A DNA stretch of 64,000 nt from Leeuwenhoekiella nanhaiensis (lineage in GTDB: Bacteria > Bacteroidota > Bacteroidia > Flavobacteriales > Flavobacteriaceae). The stretch covers positions 1-64,000 of the forward strand of contig NZ_KZ319287.1 in assembly GCF_002744755.1 (NCBI RefSeq). The letters run 5' to 3'. The notes beneath the pieces were generated by a model. It saw nothing but the letters and a program-made list of their open reading frames with translations. It did no database searches and had not been told where the DNA came from. Of this stretch, positions 52,873 to 61,082 are shown in pieces. A program made the position numbers and the translations under genes. Position 1 is the stretch's first letter. The number at the start of each line of letters is the position of its first letter.

Positions 52873-54432
52873 TTAGTCTAAATTAACTTTAAGAATCCAG
52901 GCTTTTTCTAAATCTTCCATTTTACGATAACCCTGAAGGCGGCCGTAAAGCGCGTCAGGATCCTGACTAAAATCGATATAGATATAGTGATAATCGTTTT
53001 CCGGATTTACAAAATTCTTGGGGGCAAAGCCCAAATTTTCCATCTTACGAGCCCATTTGGAAGCGTTTGAAGCATTTGAAAACACGTGATTAACCACGTA
53101 ATAGCCTTCCGGTTGTCCTTCTACCGTAATAGAAGCAGCACTTAGCATATTCTGAAGGTTAGGATCCCGATTTTCGGTTTTGTCAGGCTGGGTATCTGTT
53201 GGTGCTTCATCTTCAATAGTGCCGTCTTTTTCATAAGCAACGAGCTCGGGAGTTTCGGGAGCGGGTTCTGCTTCCTCTTTCGCCGGAAGCCGATCTTCTT
53301 TCCCTTCTACCACCACCCGCTGGTAATAGTCTGAACTGATTTCGGTTTGAAAAGCAGTAAAAAACACAAACAGGCGGTCTTCTTCGGTCTTAAACCGCAA
53401 GGTTACTCCGGTCGCATCATTGTCAATCAGGCTGTTGTTTGCATTAGGTATTTGAAGCTTCGCCAAGTCAAAACCCAATGTGTTATTGCTTGCGGGATTG
53501 CGGGCGAGGTATTTTCGGTCATCAAAAGTGATGCTGCTGTTGAAGAAATTGTTTGCATAACGCACTTGGGTTTTAAGCGGAACATACTCCTGATTTTTTT
53601 CGCCATAAATAAATACTGCATCTTTAGCCAGCAACAAATCCCCCTCTAAAGCTGCCAGAGTGAGTGAAGCCTTTACTTCTCCGGTTTCGGGCACTCTAAA
53701 ATTTGAGAAGCGAAGCTCCTCGGGTTCATCAAGACTGATGTATCTAAAACCCTGGTAACTGGTCATATACTGCAACGGGGCTTCAGGCTGCTCATAAACC
53801 AGATACAGCATCCAGCCTGCAGAACTCCCGCCAAACATAATACCCTCGAGAGCCGTAACGTTTGCCAGGGTATAAGTCCCTGAACCTGCATTCTTGGAAG
53901 TGAGTAAATCGGTAATATCACTGTAGCAGACGTAGGGAGCCGCATTTTTCAGGTCGGTATTGGTGTCGAGAACCCCGTCGTAAACCAGCTCGCCCTGCAC
54001 ATCGGTATAAGCCGCACTGCCGGGTAATTTAAGACGTACGAGATCAAAAGCACGGTTTCTCTTCTTCTTAATGTCATAAACCATTCGGTCGTTACGCACT
54101 TTCTGTTTCCCTTCGGCCCCGGGATAAGTCGCAGCCCAATAAAGACCGGCATAGACGATTTTAGCATCAGCAGGAATATCGAGATTTGCACTGCTTGAGC
54201 TGAAGGTATCTGAATCGTCATCTATATCAACATATTGCATTTCGGTGCGGTCATTGAGCGATTTGGGTTTGTTGTTTACCCGCGTAGGATGATCGCTTAG
54301 GATTGAATTACCAATTACCCGTGTATCGCCGTTGATGTAAAACTCTTTTACCTTTTGAAATGAAACGCCGCCCTGGCTAAACAAAGCCCCGGAGGCTCCT
54401 AAAAAAACTAAAAACAGAAACATCTTGCGCAT
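52873..54432 (-). CDS. Secreted protein with C-terminal SPOR-like domain
   Basis: A 519-residue protein with a signal peptide (ends ALFSQ). Residues about 25-390 are beta-rich and resemble the N-terminal region of secreted flavobacterial proteins (LDIPADAKIVYAGLYWAATY, AGWMLYLVYEQPEAPLQ). A low-complexity acidic and proline-rich linker (EEAEPAPETPELVAYEKD) leads to a C-terminal SPOR-like domain (EGYYVVNHVFSNASNASKWA), which usually binds denuded peptidoglycan. It precedes recJ with a 1-nt gap, an unexpected partner. A gliding or cell-surface role is a guess. Confidence 0.72.
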   Translation of the reverse strand: MRKMFLFLVFLGASGALFSQGGVSFQKVKEFYINGDTRVIGNSILSDHPTRVNNKPKSLNDRTEMQYVDIDDDSDTFSSSSANLDIPADAKIVYAGLYWAATYPGAEGKQKVRNDRMVYDIKKKRNRAFDLVRLKLPGSAAYTDVQGELVYDGVLDTNTDLKNAAPYVCYSDITDLLTSKNAGSGTYTLANVTALEGIMFGGSSAGWMLYLVYEQPEAPLQYMTSYQGFRYISLDEPEELRFSNFRVPETGEVKASLTLAALEGDLLLAKDAVFIYGEKNQEYVPLKTQVRYANNFFNSSITFDDRKYLARNPASNNTLGFDLAKLQIPNANNSLIDNDATGVTLRFKTEEDRLFVFFTAFQTEISSDYYQRVVVEGKEDRLPAKEEAEPAPETPELVAYEKDGTIEDEAPTDTQPDKTENRDPNLQNMLSAASITVEGQPEGYYVVNHVFSNASNASKWARKMENLGFAPKNFVNPENDYHYIYIDFSQDPDALYGRLQGYRKMEDLEKAWILKVNLD

Positions 54433-54601
54433 ACCAAAAGGGATTAAGGTTTAGGTAAAAATAGGGATAAGCCGAAGTTACAAATAAGATGCAGTTTCTG
54501 CAGGACCTCGCCGATAATTTGGATCAAAATGTTCAATTTTATCTCTAAATTATTGCTCTTTCAGCGATTTAAATCATTTGTATCATTTAAACAATCAGGT
54601 T

Positions 54602-55192
54602 ATGCCCTTAGTAACTCCTTTAGACCCCAATCACGATACTAAAACCCGGGAGCTTGCAGCTTTCTTTAATGAAACCCTGGGCTTTTGCCCCAACAGCGTG
54701 CTTACTATGCAACACCGTCCCGCGATTTCGCAGGCTTTTATCAACCTCAATAAGGCAGTGATGGCTAACGAAGGTAGAGTTACCTCTGCTTTAAAACGAA
54801 TGATTGCCTGGGTAAGCAGTAACGCTACCGGCTGTCGCTATTGCCAGGCTCATGCTATACGCGCCGCCGAACGCTATGGAGCAGAGCAGGAGCAGCTTGA
54901 CAACATTTGGGAATACCGCTCACACCCCGCATTTTCTGAAGCTGAACGTGCAGCGCTTGACTTTTCGCTGGCGGCAAGCCGGGTGCCCAATGCTGTTGAT
55001 GAAAAGATCAAAACAGAACTTTATAAATACTGGAATGAAGGTGAAATTGTGGAAATGCTTGGTGTTATTTCACTATTTGGTTATCTTAACCGCTGGAATG
55101 ACTCTATGGGCACCACCCTCGAAGAACCGGCAATAGAAAGTGGTACAACCTATTTGGGTAAGCACGGCTTTGAAGTTGGGAAACATCTTTAG
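54602..55192 (+). CDS. Carboxymuconolactone decarboxylase/AhpD-like protein
   Basis: A 196-residue helical protein starting at the ATG at 54602; an in-frame TTG 24 nt upstream is less likely. The AhpD-type redox motif is Cys78-x-x-Cys81 (TGCRYCQAHAI) with His84. AhpD-like proteins reduce peroxidase partners or act as disulfide enzymes; the name comes from the founding decarboxylase. It lies divergent from the SPOR/recJ operon and upstream of a small membrane protein gene. Confidence 0.85.
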   Translation: MPLVTPLDPNHDTKTRELAAFFNETLGFCPNSVLTMQHRPAISQAFINLNKAVMANEGRVTSALKRMIAWVSSNATGCRYCQAHAIRAAERYGAEQEQLDNIWEYRSHPAFSEAERAALDFSLAASRVPNAVDEKIKTELYKYWNEGEIVEMLGVISLFGYLNRWNDSMGTTLEEPAIESGTTYLGKHGFEVGKHL

Positions 55193-55218
55193 TTTTGAAA
55201 AATAGAATTGATCATAAA

Positions 55219-55650
55219 ATGGCTTCAACACGTAAAACAAACCTCACCTTCATAAATCAAAATAGCCCCTGGCGTTTGATCGTTCCTGCAATTGGATTGG
55301 TGGCTTTTTTTACCGGTGTGTTGGTATTTGAAGACACAAGCTTTGGTAAGTTATTGCAGCCTGCAGGTATGCTGCTTACCTTTCTTCCGTATTTTATACC
55401 CTTTAAATTTAAAAATACAGTCCGCTATTCTAAAAAGGGGCTTCATGTTAAACTAGATCGAGGAAGTACCAAGGCCTTTCGCTTTTCACAAATAAAATAC
55501 CTGGAAGCCTTTGACAAGTACCTACTCGTTTGGAAAAACAAAAAGAAATCGGTTAAACTAGATGTGAGCGCTTACAACAAGGAAGATGTAAACCGACTTA
55601 TAGACCTGATGCAGCCAGCAGCCGTACCTGCTGCGCAGGAAACATACTAA
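55219..55650 (+). CDS. Membrane protein with PH-like cytoplasmic tail
   Basis: A 143-residue protein from the ATG at 55219 (a TTG start 24 nt upstream is possible). Two transmembrane segments lie at about residues 20-42 and 46-65, followed by a C-terminal beta-rich domain (GLHVKLDRGSTKAFRFSQI, KYLLVWKNKKKSVKLDV) reminiscent of bacterial PH-like domains. No catalytic motif is seen and the family is not recognised. It converges with an rsmI fragment whose stop codon overlaps its own. Confidence 0.6.
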   Translation: MASTRKTNLTFINQNSPWRLIVPAIGLVAFFTGVLVFEDTSFGKLLQPAGMLLTFLPYFIPFKFKNTVRYSKKGLHVKLDRGSTKAFRFSQIKYLEAFDKYLLVWKNKKKSVKLDVSAYNKEDVNRLIDLMQPAAVPAAQETY

Positions 55651-55774
55651 TCCTTTGTCTTTCCGGCGACTACAATGACGATTTCTCCCTTAGGAGGTTT
55701 GTTTTCGTAATGCTTTAAAACCTCAGCTGCGGTGCCGCGTACGGTGTCTTCATGAAGTTTTGAATTTTCCCGCG
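55651..55774 (-). pseudogene. Duplicated 3' end of rsmI
   Basis: This 124-bp segment is a near copy (about ten differences) of 56894-57017, the 3' end of rsmI. On the minus strand its frame is still open and reads SKLHEDTVRGTAAEVLKHYE and on to VVAGKTKD before a TAG that overlaps the stop of the convergent gene. It has no start or upstream part and is a gene fragment. It and rsmI flank the beta-lactamase-like gene as direct repeats. Confidence 0.85.
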
Positions 55775-55776
55775 GA

Positions 55777-56814
55777 TTATTTTTCGTTTTCCGTGGCTAT
55801 TTTGACAACCCGGTTGAAAAGAATTTCAGCCAGATTCCATTCATATCCATTAAAATTTGCTGTATTGTTGAATTGAACAACAACCAGGTCTTTATCTTTA
55901 AAGTATTTAGCAATACTTTGGTAACCCGGAAGAAGACCGGTATGCTCATAAACGTAGATCGAAGAATAAATTTCCTGTTCCCCTTCATTAAAAACCGTAC
56001 CCTCGTTCAAAGCTCTGATGAATTTACCTACATCTTCTGCTGTTGCCAACATTAAGCCGGTATTTTCGTACTTAAAATCGGTTTCAAGACCCACGTAATA
56101 ACCGCTCATCACATCATCCATATTTACTTCACTAATTGAACCAAAAGTATGATTTAATCCAAGTGGAATCAATATCCGCTCTTTTATAAATTGCTGATGC
56201 GAATAGCCTAAAGTTTTATCTATGAGATCTTCCAACAGCATATAATTGGTATTTGAATACCCATAATCTTCGTCAGGCTTAAAATCGGCCGGTAGATCTA
56301 AAGCATACTCAAGCGTTTCCCGTCTGTTTTTAGGCGGTGATTTCCAATAATCCGGGTGATCAACAAAATTTGGGATGCCACTACGATGTTGCACCATCAT
56401 TCTCAAAGTAATTTTATCTGAATAGGCAATTCTTTCTGCCAGTTCCGGAAAGTAAAAAGCAAGTGTGTTATCTAATGACAATTGGCCTTCTTTAACCAAT
56501 TTTGTTATGGCTACCGCAATATATAATTTGGTAATACTGGCAATTTTGAACAAAGCCTGTGGGTAAGCAGGTATTTTTTTATCGCGGTCGTGCCAGCCGG
56601 CAGCATAGGACTCAGGTTGCCTTCCTGCCTGATCTACATACACAATCATTCCATCAAAACCATAATCAATTCCTTCCTGAAGTTGTTCCTGAATGGTATC
56701 GGGTAGTGGAATTATCCACGATCGCACTAAAATCCACGGTACGAAATACAACGAGCCGATGCTGGCTGCAATAAATAGAATCCTGAATAGTCGTTTTACC
56801 TGTCTTTTTTTCAT
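55777..56814 (-). CDS. Serine beta-lactamase-like protein (class C/penicillin-binding fold)
   Basis: A 345-residue protein with one N-terminal membrane anchor (FRILFIAASIGSLYFVPWIL), starting at the ATG at 56814. Active-site elements: SITK with Ser93-Lys96, YSN at 186-188 and HTG at 291-293. This set is typical of the class C beta-lactamase/DD-peptidase/esterase superfamily, and the HTG form is common in non-lactamase hydrolases, so antibiotic resistance should not be assumed. The gene sits between the true rsmI and a copy of the rsmI 3' end, as if inserted there by recombination. Confidence 0.8.
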   Translation of the reverse strand: MKKRQVKRLFRILFIAASIGSLYFVPWILVRSWIIPLPDTIQEQLQEGIDYGFDGMIVYVDQAGRQPESYAAGWHDRDKKIPAYPQALFKIASITKLYIAVAITKLVKEGQLSLDNTLAFYFPELAERIAYSDKITLRMMVQHRSGIPNFVDHPDYWKSPPKNRRETLEYALDLPADFKPDEDYGYSNTNYMLLEDLIDKTLGYSHQQFIKERILIPLGLNHTFGSISEVNMDDVMSGYYVGLETDFKYENTGLMLATAEDVGKFIRALNEGTVFNEGEQEIYSSIYVYEHTGLLPGYQSIAKYFKDKDLVVVQFNNTANFNGYEWNLAEILFNRVVKIATENEK

Positions 56815-56886
56815 AACATCAATCCTTTGAGGGTGATGATTTTTATGAAGTCGCAACCCATCGAAAGGTTCAAGCTCCCTTTTTTG

Positions 56887-57567
56887 CTATTGATCCTTCG
56901 ACTTTCCGGCGACTACAATGACGATTTCACCCTTAGGGGGTTTGTTTTCGTAATGCTTTAAAACCTCAGCTGCAGTACCGCGTACGGTCTCTTCATGAAG
57001 TTTTGAAATTTCCCGCGAAACGGAAACTTTTCGCGCTGCGCCAAAAAACTCAACCATATTATTGAGCGTCTTCAACAACTTGTGCGGACTTTCGTAAAAA
57101 ATCATGGTTCGGTCTTCTTCTGCGAGGATTTGAAAACGTGTTTGCCTGCCTTTCTTGACCGGCAAAAAACCTTCAAAAACAAATTTATCATTGGGCAGAC
57201 CGCTGTTTACCAGGGCCGGAACAAAAGCTGTAGCTCCGGGCAGACAATCTACCTCAAGACCGGCTTCTACACAGGCTCGGGTCAATAAAAAACCTGGGTC
57301 TGAGATCGCCGGAGTCCCGGCATCACTGATTAAAGCTATGGTTTGACCGTTTTTAATACGGTCTACAATGCCTTCGACCGTCTTATGCTCGTTGTGCATA
57401 TGATGCGAATGCATCTGGGTCGTGATTTCAAAATGCTTGAGTAATTTACCACTGGTACGGGTGTCCTCTGCGAGAATAAGGTCTGCTTCCTGCAACACCT
57501 TAATCGCTCTAAAGGTCATATCGTCCAGATTGCCAATGGGCGTGGGTACAAGATAGAGTTTACCCAT
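56887..57567 (-). CDS. rsmI: 16S rRNA (cytidine-1402-2'-O)-methyltransferase
   Basis: A 226-residue SAM-dependent methyltransferase that modifies the ribosomal P-site nucleotide C1402 (E. coli numbering). Motifs LYLVPTPIGNLDDMTFRA, EDTRTSGKLLKH and LISDAGTPAISDPGFLL are diagnostic of RsmI. The protein is slightly shorter than the E. coli form, lacking part of the C-terminal extension, which is usual in Bacteroidota. Its last 124 bp are duplicated 1.24 kb downstream. Confidence 0.93.
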   Translation of the reverse strand: MGKLYLVPTPIGNLDDMTFRAIKVLQEADLILAEDTRTSGKLLKHFEITTQMHSHHMHNEHKTVEGIVDRIKNGQTIALISDAGTPAISDPGFLLTRACVEAGLEVDCLPGATAFVPALVNSGLPNDKFVFEGFLPVKKGRQTRFQILAEEDRTMIFYESPHKLLKTLNNMVEFFGAARKVSVSREISKLHEETVRGTAAEVLKHYENKPPKGEIVIVVAGKSKDQ

Positions 57568-57572
57568 GATGA

Positions 57573-58430
57573 TTAGTCAAATTTTCGGGCAACCAGCTCT
57601 TTAAAGCGGGCTTCGTAGACTTCCTTACCTTCCCAATAGTTATAATCGGGCTTTACCATCTGGTCGATGAGATTAAAGGCCTCTTCCTGAGAATTTGCTG
57701 TGTTGAGCTGAGACAACACCCGGTTATAATCGGCCGTACTGCCGTTAAATAAATGCTTGATAAAAGCGATGCGATCGTTTAAGCCAAATGAAAGTCCACG
57801 TGTAGCCCGGTCATTCAGGGTTTTGGGCTTGTCTGTCGCAGGTTTTTCCTGTTCTTCAAACTCTGCCAGACGGCCATACTCGCCAATATCATCCTTATCG
57901 TTTTTTACAGGTTGCGGTTGGGCGGTTATTTGCTGAAACATATTCTCGATGGCATCCGCTTCGGGAGGCATCTGCGCGACAATGTCTTTTATTTTTTCCA
58001 TCACCGGCTCGTGTAACGAAGCCTGATTGATTTTTTCTTCGGGCTCTGCAGATTTAGATTCTGTTTTAAAAGTAGCAGGCGCCTCTTCAGATTTGCGCAG
58101 GCGTTCAAAGAGTTCCTGATTTTGTGCAGCGATACGTGCAATACGCTCCAGATCGCTTTCTTCGGCTTGGGCTTGAGAATTGGACTGAACTACCGGTGTT
58201 TCAACAACAGATTCTTCAGCTTTTGGGGCATTCTCAGTTTTTGGTGTCTCGGGTTTTGCAAGCTCTGGTTCTTCTGAAGATTCATAGCTCGCTTCAACGT
58301 AGGCCATCACTGCAAGAGCCTCATAAATTTTCTGAGCTTTTAATTTTAATGCCGTGTAATCGCTATCGGAATCAAGGTTTAAAATCTGGTTTGCAAGATG
58401 CTCCAGGTCAGATTTTAATTTCTTCTTCAT
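57573..58430 (-). CDS. Conserved hypothetical protein with acidic linker
   Basis: A 285-residue cytoplasmic protein. The N-terminal 50 residues are helical (DLEHLANQILNLDSDSDY), the middle (55-200) is low-complexity and rich in Glu, Ala, Pro and Lys, and the C-terminal 75 residues form a compact domain (SFGLNDRIAFIKHLFNGS to YEARFKELVARKFD). It has no signal peptide. I do not recognise the family. It starts the minus-strand unit that continues into rsmI 5 nt later and may be co-expressed with it. Confidence 0.65.
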   Translation of the reverse strand: MKKKLKSDLEHLANQILNLDSDSDYTALKLKAQKIYEALAVMAYVEASYESSEEPELAKPETPKTENAPKAEESVVETPVVQSNSQAQAEESDLERIARIAAQNQELFERLRKSEEAPATFKTESKSAEPEEKINQASLHEPVMEKIKDIVAQMPPEADAIENMFQQITAQPQPVKNDKDDIGEYGRLAEFEEQEKPATDKPKTLNDRATRGLSFGLNDRIAFIKHLFNGSTADYNRVLSQLNTANSQEEAFNLIDQMVKPDYNYWEGKEVYEARFKELVARKFD

Positions 58431-58531
58431 AAGTTTTTAGTTTGCTCTGTTTATTGCCGGGCGTTTTTAATAAATTTGCTCAGCCCTCAAAATAGCGCGG
58501 CTTTGCCCTTTAAGAGGTTGAAAAGTACAAA

Positions 58532-59173
58532 ATGTTTCTCGAAAATACCGTAAATCATAAAGAGCAATTTGGATGGATCGAAGTGATCTGCGGTTCTATG
58601 TTCTCCGGAAAAACCGAAGAACTCATCCGCCGTTTAAAGCGTGCCCAGTTTGCCAAACAAAAGGTTGAAATCTTTAAGCCCTCAATAGATACGCGGTATG
58701 ATGACGAACTGGTTATCTCTCACGATGCCAACGAAATCCGGTCTACACCGGTGCCTGCCGCAGCTAATATTCCCATTCTGGCTGACGGCTGTGATGTGGT
58801 AGGTATTGATGAAGCTCAGTTTTTTGATAATGAAATCGTGAAAGTCTGTAACGATCTGGCCAACCGCGGTGTTCGCGTCATTGTTGCCGGTCTTGATATG
58901 GATTTTAAAGGAAATCCTTTTGGCCCTATGCCTGCTTTGATGGCCACAGCCGAATACGTAACCAAAGTACACGCGGTCTGCACCCGTACCGGAAACCTGG
59001 CGCAATTCAGTTATCGCAAAGCTGCAAGTGATAATCTGGTATTACTGGGCGAGACCGAAGAGTATGAACCCTTAAGCCGCGGAGCCTATTATAAAGCGAT
59101 GCTTCGGGAGCGGCTTAAAACCCTGAATGTTCAGGATCCTGAAGAAGTTAAAACCCCTAAGAAAAAAGACTAA
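58532..59173 (+). CDS. tdk: Thymidine kinase
   Basis: A 213-residue type II thymidine kinase salvaging thymidine to dTMP. Walker A is GSMFSGKT (21-28), followed by the GIDEAQFF motif with the catalytic Glu and the lid loop ([12 protein letters not shown]). The first zinc cysteine is present in AVCTRTGN but its usual CxxC partner is replaced by Thr and the later cysteines are not evident, so a structural zinc is probably absent. It lies 5 nt before alr. Confidence 0.92.
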   Translation: MFLENTVNHKEQFGWIEVICGSMFSGKTEELIRRLKRAQFAKQKVEIFKPSIDTRYDDELVISHDANEIRSTPVPAAANIPILADGCDVVGIDEAQFFDNEIVKVCNDLANRGVRVIVAGLDMDFKGNPFGPMPALMATAEYVTKVHAVCTRTGNLAQFSYRKAASDNLVLLGETEEYEPLSRGAYYKAMLRERLKTLNVQDPEEVKTPKKKD

Positions 59174-59178
59174 AACAG

Positions 59179-60294
59179 ATGTCACATACCGTTCTTGAAA
59201 TAGACCTTAACGCACTTGCACACAACTACAACTACCTGAGGTCTAAATTAAGACCCGGGGTAAAAATGCTGGCTGTTGTTAAGGCTTATGCCTACGGAAG
59301 TGAGTCGGTCGCCGTAGCTAAAAAGCTTGAAGAACTGGGCGTTGATTATTTCGCCGTAGCTTACGCTTCTGAAGGAATAAGGCTGCGGGAAGCCGGTATA
59401 GAAACCCCGATTCTGGTTTTACATCCTCAAATTGAAAGCTTTGCCTCTATTATTGAGCACTGCCTGGAGCCAAGTATGTACAGTTTCCGGGTACTTAAAG
59501 CTTTTATAGAGCTTGCTGAAGCACAAAATCTAAAAGGTTATCCGGTACACATTAAATTCAACACCGGTTTAAACCGTTTGGGCTTTAAAGATGTTAATGA
59601 GGCTGAAATCCTTCAGTATTTAAAAGAAACCGAAGCGATAAAGGTAAAATCGCTCTTTTCACATCTGGTTGCCAGCGAAGATTTAAATGAAAAACGTTTT
59701 ACGCTGCAGCAGATTGAAGATTTTAAAAGCCACGCTACTCATATGACCCAAGGTTTGGGCTACAAGCCATGGTTACACCAAAGCAATACTTCGGCAATTA
59801 TAAACTATCCCGACGCTCAATTTGATATGGTACGCAGTGGGATTGGCCTTTATGGATATGGCAACACCCCTGAAGAGGATCTCCAATTAAAACCGGTCGC
59901 AACCTTAAAAACAATCATTTCCCAGATTCACGAAATCGCAGTGGGCGAAACCGTAGGTTATAACAGAGCACATACAGCAGCGCGCAAAGAGCGCACGGCA
60001 ACCCTGCCTTTGGGTCATGCTGACGGTATTTCGCGGGCTTACGGTAAAGGCCGCGGTTATGTGATGATCAATGGGAAAAAAGCTCCCATTATAGGAAATG
60101 TATGCATGGATATGATCATGGTAAACGTCACCAAAATTGATTGTGAAGAAGGTGATGAGGTACTTATTTTTGGTAAAGGAGCTTCGGCAGTTGCACTTTC
60201 GGCACGCATCAAAAGTATCCCCTATGAGTTGATCACTGCAGTATCACAACGGGTTGCCCGAAAAATTGTAGATCAGCCGACAAAAGAATCTTAA
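59179..60294 (+). CDS. alr: Alanine racemase
   Basis: A 371-residue PLP enzyme converting L-alanine to D-alanine for peptidoglycan. The PLP lysine is Lys35 in VVKAYAYGS and the second base Tyr is in VGYNRAH near residue 261. Length and motifs are complete, and the start fits MSHTVLEIDLNAL. It is co-transcribed with tdk (5-nt gap). Confidence 0.95.
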   Translation: MSHTVLEIDLNALAHNYNYLRSKLRPGVKMLAVVKAYAYGSESVAVAKKLEELGVDYFAVAYASEGIRLREAGIETPILVLHPQIESFASIIEHCLEPSMYSFRVLKAFIELAEAQNLKGYPVHIKFNTGLNRLGFKDVNEAEILQYLKETEAIKVKSLFSHLVASEDLNEKRFTLQQIEDFKSHATHMTQGLGYKPWLHQSNTSAIINYPDAQFDMVRSGIGLYGYGNTPEEDLQLKPVATLKTIISQIHEIAVGETVGYNRAHTAARKERTATLPLGHADGISRAYGKGRGYVMINGKKAPIIGNVCMDMIMVNVTKIDCEEGDEVLIFGKGASAVALSARIKSIPYELITAVSQRVARKIVDQPTKES

Positions 60295-60349
60295 ATTTTT
60301 TAAGAATTTAATTATCTTAGTCAGACATTAACCTTAAACCAACTAAATC

Positions 60350-60769
60350 ATGGGATTTTTTAAAGATTTTAAAGCCTTTTTAATGAAAGGCGACATTGTT
60401 GCTCTGGCCACCGCGGTAATCATTGGTGGGGCTTTTAATAAAATTGTAGGCTCTTTAGTAAAAGACGTTATTATGCCGGTCATAGGTGTTTTAATGGGTG
60501 GTAAAAACGTCAACAACCTGTTCTTTTCACTGGACGGCGGCGAATATGAAACGGTTGAGGCCGCAGTAGAGGCCGGAGGTGCCATTTTAACCTACGGTAA
60601 TTTTTTACAAGCTGTTATCGACTTCATCATCATTGGTTTTGTGATCTTCTGGCTTTTAAAGGGCTATGAAAAAACCAAGAAAAAAGAAGAAGCAGCTCCT
60701 GCGGCTCCAAAAGGTCCAACTCAGGAAGAATTGCTTATCGAGATTCGTGACGAATTGAGAAAGAAATAA
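60350..60769 (+). CDS. mscL: Large-conductance mechanosensitive channel
   Basis: A 139-residue inner-membrane channel that opens under osmotic downshock. It has the N-terminal helix [15 protein letters not shown], the pore-lining first transmembrane segment [20 protein letters not shown], the periplasmic loop and a second transmembrane helix ([16 protein letters not shown]), then a charged C-terminal bundle helix. It is about the usual family length and stands alone. Confidence 0.96.
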   Translation: MGFFKDFKAFLMKGDIVALATAVIIGGAFNKIVGSLVKDVIMPVIGVLMGGKNVNNLFFSLDGGEYETVEAAVEAGGAILTYGNFLQAVIDFIIIGFVIFWLLKGYEKTKKKEEAAPAAPKGPTQEELLIEIRDELRKK

Positions 60770-60805
60770 ACTACCTCTTTACAAGCCCACGAGGCATTCG
60801 TCAGG

Positions 60806-60911
60806 AACAAATTTGTAATTTAGAGGCAAGCATCGAGATATTATACCCTTTGGCGATGCCACTAAGATAAACGTGCCAAAAGGCACAGACCGCTGCACTG
60901 CAGAATTTGTT
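60806..60911 (+). ncRNA. Candidate structured element in mscL-asd gap
   Basis: Nested complementary pairs suggest a folded RNA: AACAAATT (60806-60813) with AATTTGTT (60904-60911) closes a domain holding two hairpins, GCATCG (60830-60835) with CGATGC (60854-60859) and GTGCC (60873-60877) with GGCAC (60882-60886). A terminator follows 7 nt later. It could be the leader of asd with an attenuator, a 3' mRNA element of mscL, or a small RNA. I recognise no known riboswitch. Confidence 0.3.
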
Positions 60912-60917
60912 TAACTA

Positions 60918-60946
60918 AACCCCCGAAGCTTTCGGGGGTTCTTTTT
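60918..60946 (+). terminator. Intrinsic terminator in mscL-asd gap
   Basis: AACCCCCGAA (60918-60927) pairs with TTCGGGGGTT (60931-60940) around a 3-nt loop, followed by CTTTTTG. It ends the mscL transcript or the structured element before it. Confidence 0.85.
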
Positions 60947-61082
60947 GTTATATATTGAACAAATTGTTTTCAAAACGTACAGAATGTCACTTTTAAAACA
61001 AATGTGTATAATTTTAAGGAGAAGGGCTGCATTCTAATAAAGTGTTGCTACTTTTGGCGCCCTAATACAAGCTTAATTAATT

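Noticed and set aside
55777-56814. Calling the hydrolase an antibiotic-resistance beta-lactamase
   Set aside because: The SxxK/YxN/HTG set is shared by esterases and peptidases, and the membrane anchor and context do not indicate resistance.
60830-60890. Resemblance to a TPP riboswitch (GAGAT, ATACCC, GATG segments)
   Set aside because: The conserved upstream GGGGTGC stem and the proper core order are missing, and neither neighbour concerns thiamine.
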